A stretch of DNA of 45,816 nt from Anabaena sp. 4-3 (GTDB taxonomy: Bacteria; Cyanobacteriota; Cyanobacteriia; Cyanobacteriales; Nostocaceae). Below, piece after piece: positions 35,480-45,196 of this stretch. Both the position numbers and the translations under genes were made by a program. Location of the stretch: NCBI RefSeq assembly GCF_001597745.1, contig NZ_LUHJ01000010.1, forward strand, positions 1 to 45,816, written 5' to 3'. Below the pieces are notes generated by a model. The model had not been told where the DNA came from and did no database searches. It saw nothing but the letters and a program-made list of their open reading frames with translations. The number at the start of each line of letters is the position of its first letter. Within the stretch, counting starts at the first letter, position 1.

Positions 35480-38400
35480 ATGAAATCCCAAGTAAACAGT
35501 AAGCCGAAAATTTTGGTTGTTGATGATGAACCCGACAACCTTGACTTGCTTTACCGCACCTTCTATCGCGACTATAAAGTGCTGAGGGCAACATCAGGCC
35601 CTGCGGCTTTAGACTTGCTGGCGCAAGAGGGAGAGGTTGCAGTCATTATCTCTGATCAGCGAATGCCGATCATGAGTGGTACGGAATTTTTAAGCCTGAC
35701 AGCGACGCAATACCCAGATATAATTCGGATTATCTTAACAGGCTACACTGATGTCGAAGACTTAGTAGATGCCATCAATGCGGGTAAGGTATTCAAATAT
35801 GTTACCAAACCTTGGGAAGCGGAAGAACTGAAAGCCGTAGTTCGTCAAGCCCTGGATACTCACAACGTCCTGAAAGCGCGGACTCGTGAACTCACCCGTA
35901 CACTGCGTCAAGAGTCGCTGCTGAACACAGTCACAAATAAAATTCGCAGTGCTTTAGACTATCGGCAAATTTTACAAGCCATTGTAGATACAGTTGGTCA
36001 CATGTTGGAGGTGGATGTTTGTTTATTACGTCCCTTCCAAGATGAGCAATTGGTAGACGAAGAATTTATTTACCAGAAACCTGCTCAAGCACAAACACAG
36101 GAGTATATCTCCCACCAGGAAGCAGACAAGCAATTAAATGATTTCTCAGGGCAAACACTTCTGGGTGATACAGTCTGGGAAACCCGCGAGGTGCAAATCA
36201 TTTATGATGTAGTCGGTGATCAGCGCATTCATGGGGATACTGCCGAACTCCAAAAACGAGCCTCTGCTTTTGCCTCGGCTGACATCTGCTCTAGTTTAGT
36301 AGTACCTCTGATTTGGCAACAAAAATTGATGGCTGTGTTAGCACTGCATCAATGTCACCAAACGCGAGTTTGGGAACAAGATGAGGTGCAATTAGTGTTG
36401 ATGGTAGCAGATCAAGCTGCCCTAGCCCTGTCACAAGCCTACGCCTACGAGCAAGTCCGGGCGTTAGCCAAACGAGAAGCTTTAATTAATACAATTACCA
36501 CAGCGATTCGTTCCAGTCTCAATCCCCAAGATATCTTTGCAGCCATTACTCAACAACTCGGACAAGCTTTACAAGTTGATGGCTGTGTTTTGTCTTTATG
36601 GACAGAGGAAGATGAGTATGTCCAATGTGTGGGCTTGTATGATAGTTCTCAAAATTTAGATAATTCTCACGCGGTAATCACAGATCAAGACTTAACAGCA
36701 TTACCGGCATCTCAAGTACCGATTCAGGAAAATCCGATTCTGCAAGAAATATTACAGACATGCAAGCCTGTGGTAATTGCTGATGTCAGCCATTCAGGCT
36801 TAGACATCCAAGGATTTGATTTACCCTGGCAAACCCCAGCGCGATCGCTCATGGTTGTTCCCTTAGTCGCCGATGGCAAATGTATCGGCAGTATCACCTT
36901 ATGGGAAGGTAGTAAAACGAGAAAGTGGCTAGCATCTGAGATTGAGTTAACAACAGCCGTAGCCGCACAAGCCGCGATCGCAGTACAGCAGTCACGTTTA
37001 TACCACAAAACCCGCGAGCAAGCCGAGCGACTATTACAACTAGATCAACAAAAAACCGAATTCTTTCAAAATATTTCCCATGAATTCCGCACCCCCATCA
37101 CCTTAATTCAAGGGCCATTAGAATCAGCCGTGAGTACAGGGGAAGGATTATCTTATCAGCAAAGTGCGATCGCCCTGCGTAACTCTCGCCGTCTCCTCAG
37201 ACTCGTCAACCAACTACTGGATCTGCAACGCCTCGACGCTGGTAGAATGCAACCCTGTTTCCGTCCCTGTGATCTAGTCGAATTTGTCAGTCAAATAGTT
37301 GAGTCATTTCGTCCCTACTGTGAGAAAAAAGCACTTAACCTGGTGACAGAATTCAGTGAATGCCCCAAAGTTTATTTAGACATGGAAAAATTTGACAAAG
37401 TGGTTTACAACCTATTGTCAAACGCCATGAAATTTACACCTGAAAGTGGTACAATCCGCGTCAAACTGCACCCAGAAAAAAACCATTGCATCTTACAAGT
37501 ACAAGATACAGGCATTGGCATTGCTCAAGAGCAGATTCCTTACTTATTCGATAGATTCCGTCAAGCCGAAGGCTCAGAAAATCGCTCCTACGAAGGCAGT
37601 GGTTTAGGTTTAGCTTTAGTCAAAGAATTAGTAGAACTACACGGTGGTAAAGTCACCGTCGAATCCGTCTACCGTCAAGGCACCACTTTTAAGTTATCGC
37701 TGGCTGTTGGTACGACACATTTACCCCCACAGCAAGTATCAGAAACTTTGGTAGAACTCCATACCAACCGCGCTCATGTCGAATTGGCAGATTTAGAACT
37801 CGTAGAATCAACCATAGAACATACAGACAGGATTAATTTAATACCTACTGTAACTCAGGCAGAAGCAACAGAAAACTCTACAAACCACTGTAGCCAGTAC
37901 ACAATTTTGGTTGTAGATGACAACCCAGATTTGCGAAACTATGTATCTGATATTCTGCGTCGCCATGGCTATCAAGTGCAGACAGCGCGGAACGGTTATG
38001 AAGGGTTTGGGAAAGCACAAGCAATTACCCCTAACTTGATTGTCACTGACTTGATGATGCCGATGGTGACAGGATTAGAGATGATGCAGATGATCCGCAA
38101 TGAGGAACATCTCAAAGGTACACCAATCATCTTACTCACAGCTAAAGTCGATGAAGAAACCCGCATCGAAGGTACAGAAAACGGAGCAGATGCTTATTTA
38201 GCTAAACCATTTAATGATCGGGAACTTCTAGCAGAGGTTCGCAATCTTCTAGCCTTGAAGGAAAACGAAAGGCGAGTATTGGAACTCAACACTTACTTAA
38301 CAGAATCAGTTCTCAAGCGATTTTTGCCGCCAGCATTGGTGACAAAAGCGGCTGAGGGTGCTTTAACCTTGGATTTGCGCCCAGAACCACGCTTAATTAC

Positions 38401-38977
38401 AGTTTTATTTAGTGACATTGTGGGTTTTACACAATTAGCTAATACCCTCAGATCCCGACGAGTCGCCGAATTGCTGAATGAATATTTAGAATCTATGACA
38501 AAAGCCGTATTTGACAATGGCGGCACCGTAGATAAATTTATGGGAGACGCTATTTTAGCTTTATACGGCGCACCAGAAGAACTCACACCCAATGAACAGG
38601 TGCGTCGAGCCGTGAATACAGCTAGAGCCATGCAGCGTTCTTTAGCTCAGTTAAACCAGCGATGGCAAGAGCAAGGTATATTTAATGCGGATAACAGTAA
38701 TGGGGTGCAATTCCGGTGCGGTATCCACCAAGGTACGGCTGTGGTAGGAATGTTTGGCAGTGCTGAACGAGCCGATTATACTGCGATCGGCCCTAGTGTG
38801 AATATTGCAGCCAGATTACAAGCTGCTGCTGTTCCCGGTACTATTTTGGTTTCTGCGGCTGTCGCTGATTATTTACAGGATGAAGAAATCACTAAAGGTA
38901 GTCCACTCCAACTTAAGGGAATTGATGAAACAGTTTTGACCTTTGCAGTGTCATCAGAAGTGATAATAAAACGATAA
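35480..38977 (+). CDS. cyaC: Multidomain adenylate cyclase CyaC (REC-GAF-GAF-HK-REC-cyclase)
   Basis: This 1165-residue protein combines a phosphorelay and a class III cyclase that makes cAMP. Domain order is receiver 1 (phospho-acceptor Asp59 in SDQRMP), two GAF-like modules (about 150-320, 335-510), and a histidine kinase with His534 in ISHEFRTP. N-, G1- and G2-boxes follow (LLSNAMKF, DTGIGIA, GSGLGLAL), then receiver 2 (Asp857 in TDLMMP). The cyclase has metal ligands Asp979 (FSDIVGFT) and Asp1023 (MGDAIL) and the ADYTAIG specificity region. Order and size match CyaC of Anabaena and Spirulina. I chose the ATG at 35480 because AGGAAAG lies 6 nt upstream; the frame is open to a GTG at 35387. 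Confidence 0.93.
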   Translation: MKSQVNSKPKILVVDDEPDNLDLLYRTFYRDYKVLRATSGPAALDLLAQEGEVAVIISDQRMPIMSGTEFLSLTATQYPDIIRIILTGYTDVEDLVDAINAGKVFKYVTKPWEAEELKAVVRQALDTHNVLKARTRELTRTLRQESLLNTVTNKIRSALDYRQILQAIVDTVGHMLEVDVCLLRPFQDEQLVDEEFIYQKPAQAQTQEYISHQEADKQLNDFSGQTLLGDTVWETREVQIIYDVVGDQRIHGDTAELQKRASAFASADICSSLVVPLIWQQKLMAVLALHQCHQTRVWEQDEVQLVLMVADQAALALSQAYAYEQVRALAKREALINTITTAIRSSLNPQDIFAAITQQLGQALQVDGCVLSLWTEEDEYVQCVGLYDSSQNLDNSHAVITDQDLTALPASQVPIQENPILQEILQTCKPVVIADVSHSGLDIQGFDLPWQTPARSLMVVPLVADGKCIGSITLWEGSKTRKWLASEIELTTAVAAQAAIAVQQSRLYHKTREQAERLLQLDQQKTEFFQNISHEFRTPITLIQGPLESAVSTGEGLSYQQSAIALRNSRRLLRLVNQLLDLQRLDAGRMQPCFRPCDLVEFVSQIVESFRPYCEKKALNLVTEFSECPKVYLDMEKFDKVVYNLLSNAMKFTPESGTIRVKLHPEKNHCILQVQDTGIGIAQEQIPYLFDRFRQAEGSENRSYEGSGLGLALVKELVELHGGKVTVESVYRQGTTFKLSLAVGTTHLPPQQVSETLVELHTNRAHVELADLELVESTIEHTDRINLIPTVTQAEATENSTNHCSQYTILVVDDNPDLRNYVSDILRRHGYQVQTARNGYEGFGKAQAITPNLIVTDLMMPMVTGLEMMQMIRNEEHLKGTPIILLTAKVDEETRIEGTENGADAYLAKPFNDRELLAEVRNLLALKENERRVLELNTYLTESVLKRFLPPALVTKAAEGALTLDLRPEPRLITVLFSDIVGFTQLANTLRSRRVAELLNEYLESMTKAVFDNGGTVDKFMGDAILALYGAPEELTPNEQVRRAVNTARAMQRSLAQLNQRWQEQGIFNADNSNGVQFRCGIHQGTAVVGMFGSAERADYTAIGPSVNIAARLQAAAVPGTILVSAAVADYLQDEEITKGSPLQLKGIDETVLTFAVSSEVIIKR

Positions 38978-39043
38978 TACGAAAAGCCAGGATGCTGGTA
39001 TGAGTAATTATTTTGAGTTGAAATTTTAAATTTTGAATTACTT

Positions 39044-40342
39044 ATGACAACATCGGTGGCGGATAAAACTCCCATGTTATCTGATGTTCGACGGCAACAT
39101 CATGATCCTCCTGGTTTGTGGATTGCTGTAGCTATAGGTTCAGTTTCTCTACATTTGCTGGTATTTTGGTTCATGCGATCGTCTAATGTGTTTACGCCTT
39201 GGTTTCCACAACAAAGCCAAGCCACTGTTCCCATTGAGTTAATAGACATTTCGCCTCAAGCATCAACCACCAAACCCCCAGCACCAGCAACTACACCAGC
39301 AGCACCACCACCCACATCTACAACTGAAGATGAGCAAAGTTTAAATATTGGTGATACTGTTGAGCCAGACAACAGTAGCGATACGTCTCAACCGAATACA
39401 CAAATATTTGCTCAAGAAACATCTCCCCCAGCAGAAATCATCGCCACACCCACCCCAGAACCTACACCAACACCAACACCAGAACCAGAAACCACCGCCA
39501 CACCCACCCCAGAACCTACACCAACACCAGAACCAGAAACCACCGCTACACCTACCCCAGAACCTACACCAACACCAACACCGACAAATCCATCAAGTGA
39601 ACTTCCTTGGAATCGTCGTCAAGATATCGAACTGGGTAAGGGAACGCTATTACCATCAGAGATTCCATCTGTTACACCAGAACAAATCACCGAGTCAGAA
39701 GCAGTAGAAGAGAAAACACCACGCACTTTCAACGAAGAAACCGCAAATAGTTCTAATCCAGATACTTCAGCTAGTAATTCCACTGATGATTCTGATGCTG
39801 CTGGAGAGACTGACAATAGTTCTAGTGTAGATACTCCATCTACTCCCAATGAAGAAACGGCTAGTAATTCAACGGATAACAGTTCATTTAATCCTGAAAC
39901 TCCGAATACTTCTGTGGCGGAAAATTCACCTACTTCCACAGTCGGCGCATCTATAGCAACCGTAGCTCCGATCGCGGAAACTGAAATACGCCAACTTATA
40001 CAGCAGGGAAAAATCGGAGACAAAGACCTTCCTGATGTTTTTGCTGTATACCAGGGTAGCCGTACTAAAACTATAGACCCTAGTTATCTCCCTAGCAATG
40101 CTACACTTGAGCCAGCAAGGTTATTAGCTAGTTTAGTAGTTGATCAAAATGGTAACTTGCAACAAGCCGTAGTTTTAGAAATTCCAGCCAACTTACAAAC
40201 TCAAACCGGCTTATACGAACAACTGATCAGCGAACTGTTTAAAAACGAAACCTGTAGCCCAGCACAAAATCGGGATGGTAGACCCATAGATTTGAGCAAT
40301 TGTTATGTCTGGATCGAAATACAATCAGCAAATGCTAATTAG
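39044..40342 (+). CDS. TonB-like protein with proline/threonine-rich linker
   Basis: The 432-residue protein has one N-terminal membrane helix (about 24-42, LWIAVAIGSVSLHLLVFWFM) and a start of the TonB type (VPIELIDISPQ). A Thr-Pro-Glu repeat region (about 130-185), a Ser/Thr/Asn-rich stretch and a small C-terminal domain (about 305-430, EIRQLIQQGKIGDKDLPDVFAVYQGS to CYVWIEIQSA) follow. The architecture is that of an energy-transducing or cell-envelope-spanning protein, but C-terminal similarity to TonB is only general. It starts 66 nt after cyaC, so the two may be co-transcribed. A tRNA-Gly gene follows. Confidence 0.7.
   Translation: MTTSVADKTPMLSDVRRQHHDPPGLWIAVAIGSVSLHLLVFWFMRSSNVFTPWFPQQSQATVPIELIDISPQASTTKPPAPATTPAAPPPTSTTEDEQSLNIGDTVEPDNSSDTSQPNTQIFAQETSPPAEIIATPTPEPTPTPTPEPETTATPTPEPTPTPEPETTATPTPEPTPTPTPTNPSSELPWNRRQDIELGKGTLLPSEIPSVTPEQITESEAVEEKTPRTFNEETANSSNPDTSASNSTDDSDAAGETDNSSSVDTPSTPNEETASNSTDNSSFNPETPNTSVAENSPTSTVGASIATVAPIAETEIRQLIQQGKIGDKDLPDVFAVYQGSRTKTIDPSYLPSNATLEPARLLASLVVDQNGNLQQAVVLEIPANLQTQTGLYEQLISELFKNETCSPAQNRDGRPIDLSNCYVWIEIQSANAN
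39446..39590 (+). repeat. Coding tandem repeat (TPTPEP units)
   Basis: Three imperfect copies of a block encoding TPTPEPTPTP-EPETTA inside the TonB-like gene. The high identity at DNA level (ACACCAACACCAGAACC strings) suggests repeat expansion; the length probably varies among strains. Confidence 0.8.
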
Positions 40343-40392
40343 ATACTTGAATTTCTGATAAAACTGTGCTACAGTAACATAGTTATGAATTT

Positions 40393-40463
40393 GCGGGCGT
40401 AGTTTAGTGGTAAAACTATAGCCTTCCAAGCTATTAATGCGGGTTCGATTCCCGCCGCCCGCT
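40393..40463 (+). tRNA. tRNA-Gly (anticodon UCC)
   Basis: A complete 71-nt cloverleaf. Acceptor GCGGGCG pairs with CGCCCGC, the D-arm is GTTT/AAAC, the anticodon stem is ATAGC/GCTAT with loop CTTCCAA (TCC at 34-36), and the T-arm is GCGGG-TTCGATT-CCCGC. The discriminator base is T and CCA is not encoded. It lies 50 nt after the TonB-like gene and reads UCC, decoding GGA and GGG. Confidence 0.96.
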
Positions 40464-40473
40464 TAGTTAGTAA

Positions 40474-40503
40474 AAGCCTTGTGAGTTAAGGCTTACAAGT
40501 TTT
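40474..40503 (+). terminator. Weak terminator after tRNA-Gly
   Basis: A 7-bp stem AAGCCTT / AAGGCTT (40474-40480, 40488-40494) with a 7-nt loop, followed within 7 nt by TTTT. It lies 10 nt after the tRNA. The stem is short, so the call is moderate. Confidence 0.45.
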
Positions 40504-40637
40504 GATAGGTAGAAAGCAATAAACTCTCTGAAACTTTCTGTTGTGCTTAACTGAACCCAAGAATAAAATTAAATTTTTCCTGATATGGTATTCACCGAAA
40601 TACCTGCAAGTGCGATTCGTTCTGGAGAAAGAGGAAA

Positions 40638-41009
40638 ATGAAGAAGTTCACTTGTTTCATCATTGTCGGGGCGGTATTGTCGATTAGTGCGCCGGCTTTT
40701 GCTGAAAGTCGTGCGGTTAATATCAGTATTGGTAGTATTGGTGGTTCTTTAGATAATGCGGCTTTGCGAACGATTCGCCAGGTTATCGGGTTTGCGATCG
40801 CCACTAGCACCGTCGATACATTTATTGTATATAGTCCTAGGGTTGGTTCTCCTATTCCCATCGAAGGAGGTTTATCTGCTTGTGCTGAAGCTGGTTACGG
40901 TATAAATAATACAAAATTTAATGCTTTTATCCAGCAGTTGCGTTCAATTAAACCCAAGCCAGGAACTTTCTATAATGTAGAACTTACCGCAAGCTGCAAA
41001 CAGAGATGA
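40638..41009 (+). CDS. Small secreted hypothetical protein
   Basis: The 123-residue protein has a clear signal peptide (MKKFTCFIIVGAVLSISAPA) with cleavage after AFA, near residue 22. The mature part (about 100 residues) holds a conserved-looking core (TIRQVIGFAIATSTVDTFIVYSP) and two cysteines (SACAEAG, TASCKQR) that may form a disulfide. AGAGG lies about 4 nt before the ATG. No family is recognised. It has no close neighbour in the same direction and is convergent with the kinase gene. Confidence 0.72.
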   Translation: MKKFTCFIIVGAVLSISAPAFAESRAVNISIGSIGGSLDNAALRTIRQVIGFAIATSTVDTFIVYSPRVGSPIPIEGGLSACAEAGYGINNTKFNAFIQQLRSIKPKPGTFYNVELTASCKQR

Positions 41010-41146
41010 GAATGTCATAGGCTGTTGGGTGTAAAGTGGCTGTGTCGAACAAATCTACTAAAGACAGTTCAAGATGTACACAATTAAGAACATAGGGATG
41101 AGCGATCGCGCTGTACAAGTTGCGTAATTCCTGATATTCTGGGAAT

Positions 41147-43237
41147 CTAAATATTCAGCCCTATCAATTGGAAAGCTTGTAATATTTCTCCTGCTAATAA
41201 AGATTTTTGCTGCTGTTGGTAGAGTTCTACCGCTTTGCGATAAGTTGATACTAATTCCCGGCAATTTTCTACTTGATTGTCTTTATCTCTAATGTTAAGT
41301 AATACCCAACCTAAGTTATGATATGCCTCTGCATAACTGGGATTTTGCTGAATTGCTCTTTCTAAATAAAAACGTGCTTTTGTCCATTCCCCTAATTTTC
41401 CATATAAAGTCCCTAACCGGAATAACACAACTGGATGGTTAGTAAATCTTTGAGTATAGTATTCATAAACTTGAATAGCCTCTTGAATATTCTGTAAATG
41501 TTCTTGAGTAATTCCTAAATTAATTAACACCCATTCAGATAATTGTGATTTACAACTAGCTTGCTCAAAATAGGTAAGAGCATCATGCCATAATCCTTGT
41601 ATAGCTTTTTTCCATCCTTGGAAACCCCAACCAAAAGCATGATCAGGTAATTGAGTAATCAACTCTTGTACACGGATTTCTACATCGCTAGCTTGTTTGG
41701 TAACAACTGCTTTATCTAACGCCACAATCAGATATGGATATATCCATTGTTGTAATCTTTTAGATTCTTGAGATGGCGTTGATTTTAACTTAAAAACTGC
41801 TTGTGTAGCTGCACGTATGGCTGGTTTCCATTGCTGTTTATTTACAGCTATCCATGCTTGTAAACCTAAAGCAAATGGGCAATTATTATCTAATGCAAGT
41901 GCTTTATTTACAACTTTCTCAGCCTGTTCCCAATTACCAGACTTGCCCAGCGACCATGCTAAATTAGCCTGTATCCAGACTTCTTCGGGAGCTAGGTTAA
42001 CTGCTTTTTGCAAATTACTAACGGCTTCTGACCAATTTGATTTTCGACAATTGACTATTCCTAAAACTCCATACCCTCTACCATCATTTGGTTGTAGTTG
42101 TATTGCTTTCTTTGCAGCAATTTCTGCTTTGGTTGCATCAAGATGTATCTGCACTAATGCCAATTCAACGGCAGCTTCACCATGATTTGGTTCACTCTGT
42201 AAATACGTTTCTAATGCTGTAACTGCTTCTGCTAATTTACCATTTTTGACTAATTCCCTGGCTCTTTTATGTTGGGGAGAAATAAATTTACCATTTAAAG
42301 CCTCAATTAATTCGTCGGCTGTTTGAAAACGGTTTTCTACCCTAAATTGCATTCCTGTGAGAATCACTTTTTCCATTAACGGACTCAAGTTAGGGCAGTA
42401 TTTTCGAGGTGGTGTGAGTGTAGTTGAACTGGCTCTGTCTGTTGCGGATACTGGTAATTGCCCAGTTAAGATTTCATACATTGATGCACATAAAGCATAG
42501 AAATCTGTTGCAGGCCAACGCTGACTGCTATAGCTATATTGTTCTAGCGGCGCATAACCGGGTGTGAGGATAACAGTCATGTCACGGGTTTGTCCGGCAA
42601 TAAATTCTTTTGTAGTCCCAAAATCAATTAATACTGCTCTATCTTGGTGATCAATGAGAATGTTATCTGGTTTAATATCTCTGTGTAATAAATTATTGGC
42701 ATGAACTACTTGTAATGCTTCTGCTATTTGGATGAAGTACCTTTTAACTCTGTCTTCTGGTAATTTTCCTTCATCTTTTAATATTTGATATAATGAGTTG
42801 CCGGGAATAAACTCCATCACCATATAGGCTGTATTATTTTCTGCAAACCAGTCATAAACTTTGACGATGTTTCTGTGAACACACTTTGATAAATAATCAG
42901 CTTCTATTTGAAATTTCTGTATTTGTTTTTGTCTCTCAGTTGGTGTGATGGAATGAGGCCAATATACTGTATTGCCTTGTCTTGCTGCTTTTTCTGGCCA
43001 TAGTTCTTTGATGGCAACTTTAGCGGAATTCTGTAATTCAACTCCTTGATAGGTGATGCCAAATCCACCTTCACCTAAGAGTTTTTCTATGCAATATTTT
43101 CCTTGTTTGAGTAAAGTTCCACTAGGTAAATGATAGGTAGATACGCTGGAATTAGCCCCTAGAGGAGAACCACAGGCAATACAATTAGTTGCATTGTCAT
43201 CATTTTCTGTGAGGCAAGTGGGACATTGAATAGTCAT
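41147..43237 (-). CDS. Ser/Thr protein kinase with zinc ribbon and TPR repeats
   Basis: The 696-residue soluble kinase has an N-terminal four-cysteine ribbon (Cys5, Cys8, Cys19, Cys22), then a kinase domain at about 45-320. Landmarks are glycine loop GEGGFG, Lys77, HRDIKPDN with Asp187 and DFG with Asp205. The C-terminal half (about 325-690) is a string of tetratricopeptide-like repeats, e.g. AEAVTALETYLQSEPNHGEAA, for protein contacts. No membrane helix is seen. It is the last gene of a set with FHA and PP2C genes on the same strand, separated from PP2C by 191 nt containing a tandem repeat. It should be an active kinase. Confidence 0.93.
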   Translation of the reverse strand: MTIQCPTCLTENDDNATNCIACGSPLGANSSVSTYHLPSGTLLKQGKYCIEKLLGEGGFGITYQGVELQNSAKVAIKELWPEKAARQGNTVYWPHSITPTERQKQIQKFQIEADYLSKCVHRNIVKVYDWFAENNTAYMVMEFIPGNSLYQILKDEGKLPEDRVKRYFIQIAEALQVVHANNLLHRDIKPDNILIDHQDRAVLIDFGTTKEFIAGQTRDMTVILTPGYAPLEQYSYSSQRWPATDFYALCASMYEILTGQLPVSATDRASSTTLTPPRKYCPNLSPLMEKVILTGMQFRVENRFQTADELIEALNGKFISPQHKRARELVKNGKLAEAVTALETYLQSEPNHGEAAVELALVQIHLDATKAEIAAKKAIQLQPNDGRGYGVLGIVNCRKSNWSEAVSNLQKAVNLAPEEVWIQANLAWSLGKSGNWEQAEKVVNKALALDNNCPFALGLQAWIAVNKQQWKPAIRAATQAVFKLKSTPSQESKRLQQWIYPYLIVALDKAVVTKQASDVEIRVQELITQLPDHAFGWGFQGWKKAIQGLWHDALTYFEQASCKSQLSEWVLINLGITQEHLQNIQEAIQVYEYYTQRFTNHPVVLFRLGTLYGKLGEWTKARFYLERAIQQNPSYAEAYHNLGWVLLNIRDKDNQVENCRELVSTYRKAVELYQQQQKSLLAGEILQAFQLIGLNI

Positions 43238-43250
43238 GTAATATCAATTT

Positions 43251-43285
43251 AAAATTCAAAATTCAAAATTCAAAATTCAAAATTC
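43251..43285. repeat. Five perfect AAAATTC heptamer units
   Basis: A 35-bp tandem repeat lies 13 nt upstream of the kinase start codon, in the probable promoter/leader of that gene. Near-by TCCTACA (43382-43388) and TGTAGGA (43416-43422) form a further dyad that may end the PP2C transcript. Confidence 0.85.
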
Positions 43286-43428
43286 ATTGATTTTCACGAA
43301 AATATTTAGATAATTAGGGTGTGTTAGCCGAAAGTACAGCACCATGATTCAGGATTTAATGCCATACTCTCAGCTAAAGCATCCTACAAATATCTGTGAA
43401 TAATTCAATTTAAATTGTAGGAAAATAT

Positions 43429-45192
43429 TTAGTTATATTGAGATATGCGACATTTCAACGCTACAAGGGTAGCGTTATCAGATGCACCCCGTTTAATTAC
43501 CTGTTCAATGATTTGGTCTACAGCTAATTGTAAATCTGGCTGATGTTGAAAAATCTCCGCGAGTTCAGCTTTAGGAACTAAATCCCAAACTCCGTCAGAA
43601 CACAGTAGTAATATATCTTCGTTGTTGAGATTAATTGATAATTCTGGCTGTGTGCGTCTTAAATCTTGAATATAGCCATCACTTAATCTAGATTTTGAAC
43701 CGAGAAATTTTGTTAGTACGTTTCTGTCTGGATGTTCTGCGCTTTCTGCTTCTGTAATTTGACCACTAGCGACTAACATGGCTATGAGTGAATGGTCTTC
43801 GCTTAATTGGTTTATTTCGCCTTGGCGTAGGAGATATATCCGGCTATCGCCTACGTGAGCTATCATTAATTGTTGAGCGATCGCTAAAATTAAACTGAGT
43901 GTAGTTCCCCCATCTTTAACATGATTCGCTACCGACTCATTCGCTTTCTGAAATAATCCAATTAACCATTCATGGCGTTGATTAATGGTTTTGAAATCTG
44001 CGGGAATCGGCTCTTCTAACGCTATCTTCACAGCTAATTTACTCGCTAACTCTCCCTGAGACATTCCACCCATCCCATCAGCTACAACCGCTAATAGCAT
44101 GGTTTCTAAATCACTTAACTGCTGCTGTCTAATTCCATAATTATCTTCATTATGCAGACGATTGGTTGAGAGTCCTACTGTTGAACGGTTGGCTATGTTC
44201 CACTGAATTTTAGGCGTACTAATTTCTTGACGAGTTTCCACTAATATGCTCAAGAGTTGAGATAAGGGAAATCTGGCTTCTGGAATTACAGACAGACAAA
44301 TTTTTAGCAGTTGATAAACTTTAGGAATGGGACTAATTTTTACCTCCACAATTTGTTCTGATGACGGAGGTTGTTGGTGAATGCAGTGATAGAGTAGTGC
44401 GCCTACTGTATAACTACTCATTGATTCATGAATAGGATTCTTACCATAAGCTAGTTCGGGGGCGCAATAATCACCCAATAAACCAGAAGTTAGTATTTCG
44501 CCGCTAGGGTATGCACTAGACAAGTCAAAAAACTGGATAGGTGTCCCCAATTGAATTAACTGGGGAATAATGGCAACAAAACACCAGTTTCTTTGATAGA
44601 CATACCGCAAAAATTGACAAACTTGACCAGTGATAAATAAAGATTCTTCTAGAGATTGACCTGTTTTTAACCAAGTGTCTAATGTTTTTGCTTCATCTGG
44701 AAGGTAGCTGAGTAAGATGAGTTTGCTAGTAGTGGCTGATGAGATGATTTCCTGTTCTGGATAATATTCTTCTTCTAAATAATTGGCATTATCTGTTGGC
44801 AGATTTTCAGTATTCACATCTAAAACTGCATCTTCTTCTGTCTCGTGGTTTTGCTGTTCTTCTGGCTGTAAGTTTGGTGAGTGAGGATTGATAATTACTG
44901 CCTCTGATGTGGTGTAAGCTAGGAGTTCGGCCATCATTTTATAATCGCCTAGTGTTTCTCTTAGCTGTAATTCTCGGCTGAGTCTACCTGTAATTGCGCC
45001 TACACGCAATAAACCTAAATGGTTGGATTCTGTATCAGCACTAATTGGGGAAATATTAACTTTAAAGTAGTAGATATCGGCTGTATATTGACCGAGGTAG
45101 GAGAGAACTTTTACTTGATAGTTTGCTATAGGAAAGCTGCTATTTTCCTGAATTACTAAAGTATTGGTGGTTTCGGTGGATTGTGAAGTCAT
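43429..45192 (-). CDS. Pseudokinase-PP2C fusion: protein phosphatase
   Basis: The 587-residue protein has a C-terminal PP2C phosphatase (about residues 335-585). Metal and catalytic signatures are present: NEDN, ADGMGG (371-376), GGTTL, HVGDSRIYLL, CSDGVWDLV and ASDNATLV. The N-terminal 300 residues look like a degenerate kinase fold. The lobe-like CAPELAYGKNPIHESMSSYTVGALLYHCIHQQP mirrors the activation-loop and C-lobe pattern, but HRD is absent and DFG reads FDLSS. An acidic insert lies at about 105-155. I chose the ATG at 45192; the frame is open to 45249, overlapping the FHA gene. The start is 4 nt after the FHA stop, so they are probably co-translated. Confidence 0.85.
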   Translation of the reverse strand: MTSQSTETTNTLVIQENSSFPIANYQVKVLSYLGQYTADIYYFKVNISPISADTESNHLGLLRVGAITGRLSRELQLRETLGDYKMMAELLAYTTSEAVIINPHSPNLQPEEQQNHETEEDAVLDVNTENLPTDNANYLEEEYYPEQEIISSATTSKLILLSYLPDEAKTLDTWLKTGQSLEESLFITGQVCQFLRYVYQRNWCFVAIIPQLIQLGTPIQFFDLSSAYPSGEILTSGLLGDYCAPELAYGKNPIHESMSSYTVGALLYHCIHQQPPSSEQIVEVKISPIPKVYQLLKICLSVIPEARFPLSQLLSILVETRQEISTPKIQWNIANRSTVGLSTNRLHNEDNYGIRQQQLSDLETMLLAVVADGMGGMSQGELASKLAVKIALEEPIPADFKTINQRHEWLIGLFQKANESVANHVKDGGTTLSLILAIAQQLMIAHVGDSRIYLLRQGEINQLSEDHSLIAMLVASGQITEAESAEHPDRNVLTKFLGSKSRLSDGYIQDLRRTQPELSINLNNEDILLLCSDGVWDLVPKAELAEIFQHQPDLQLAVDQIIEQVIKRGASDNATLVALKCRISQYN

Positions 45193-45196
45193 AATT

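Noticed and set aside
39348-39707. 119-codon His/Gln/Pro-rich frame inside the TonB-like gene
   Set aside because: It arises from reading the TPTPEP repeat DNA in another frame.
39619-40023. 134-codon minus-strand frame rich in Ser, Val and Leu
   Set aside because: It is antisense to the Ser/Thr/Asn-rich part of the TonB-like gene and has no upstream signals.
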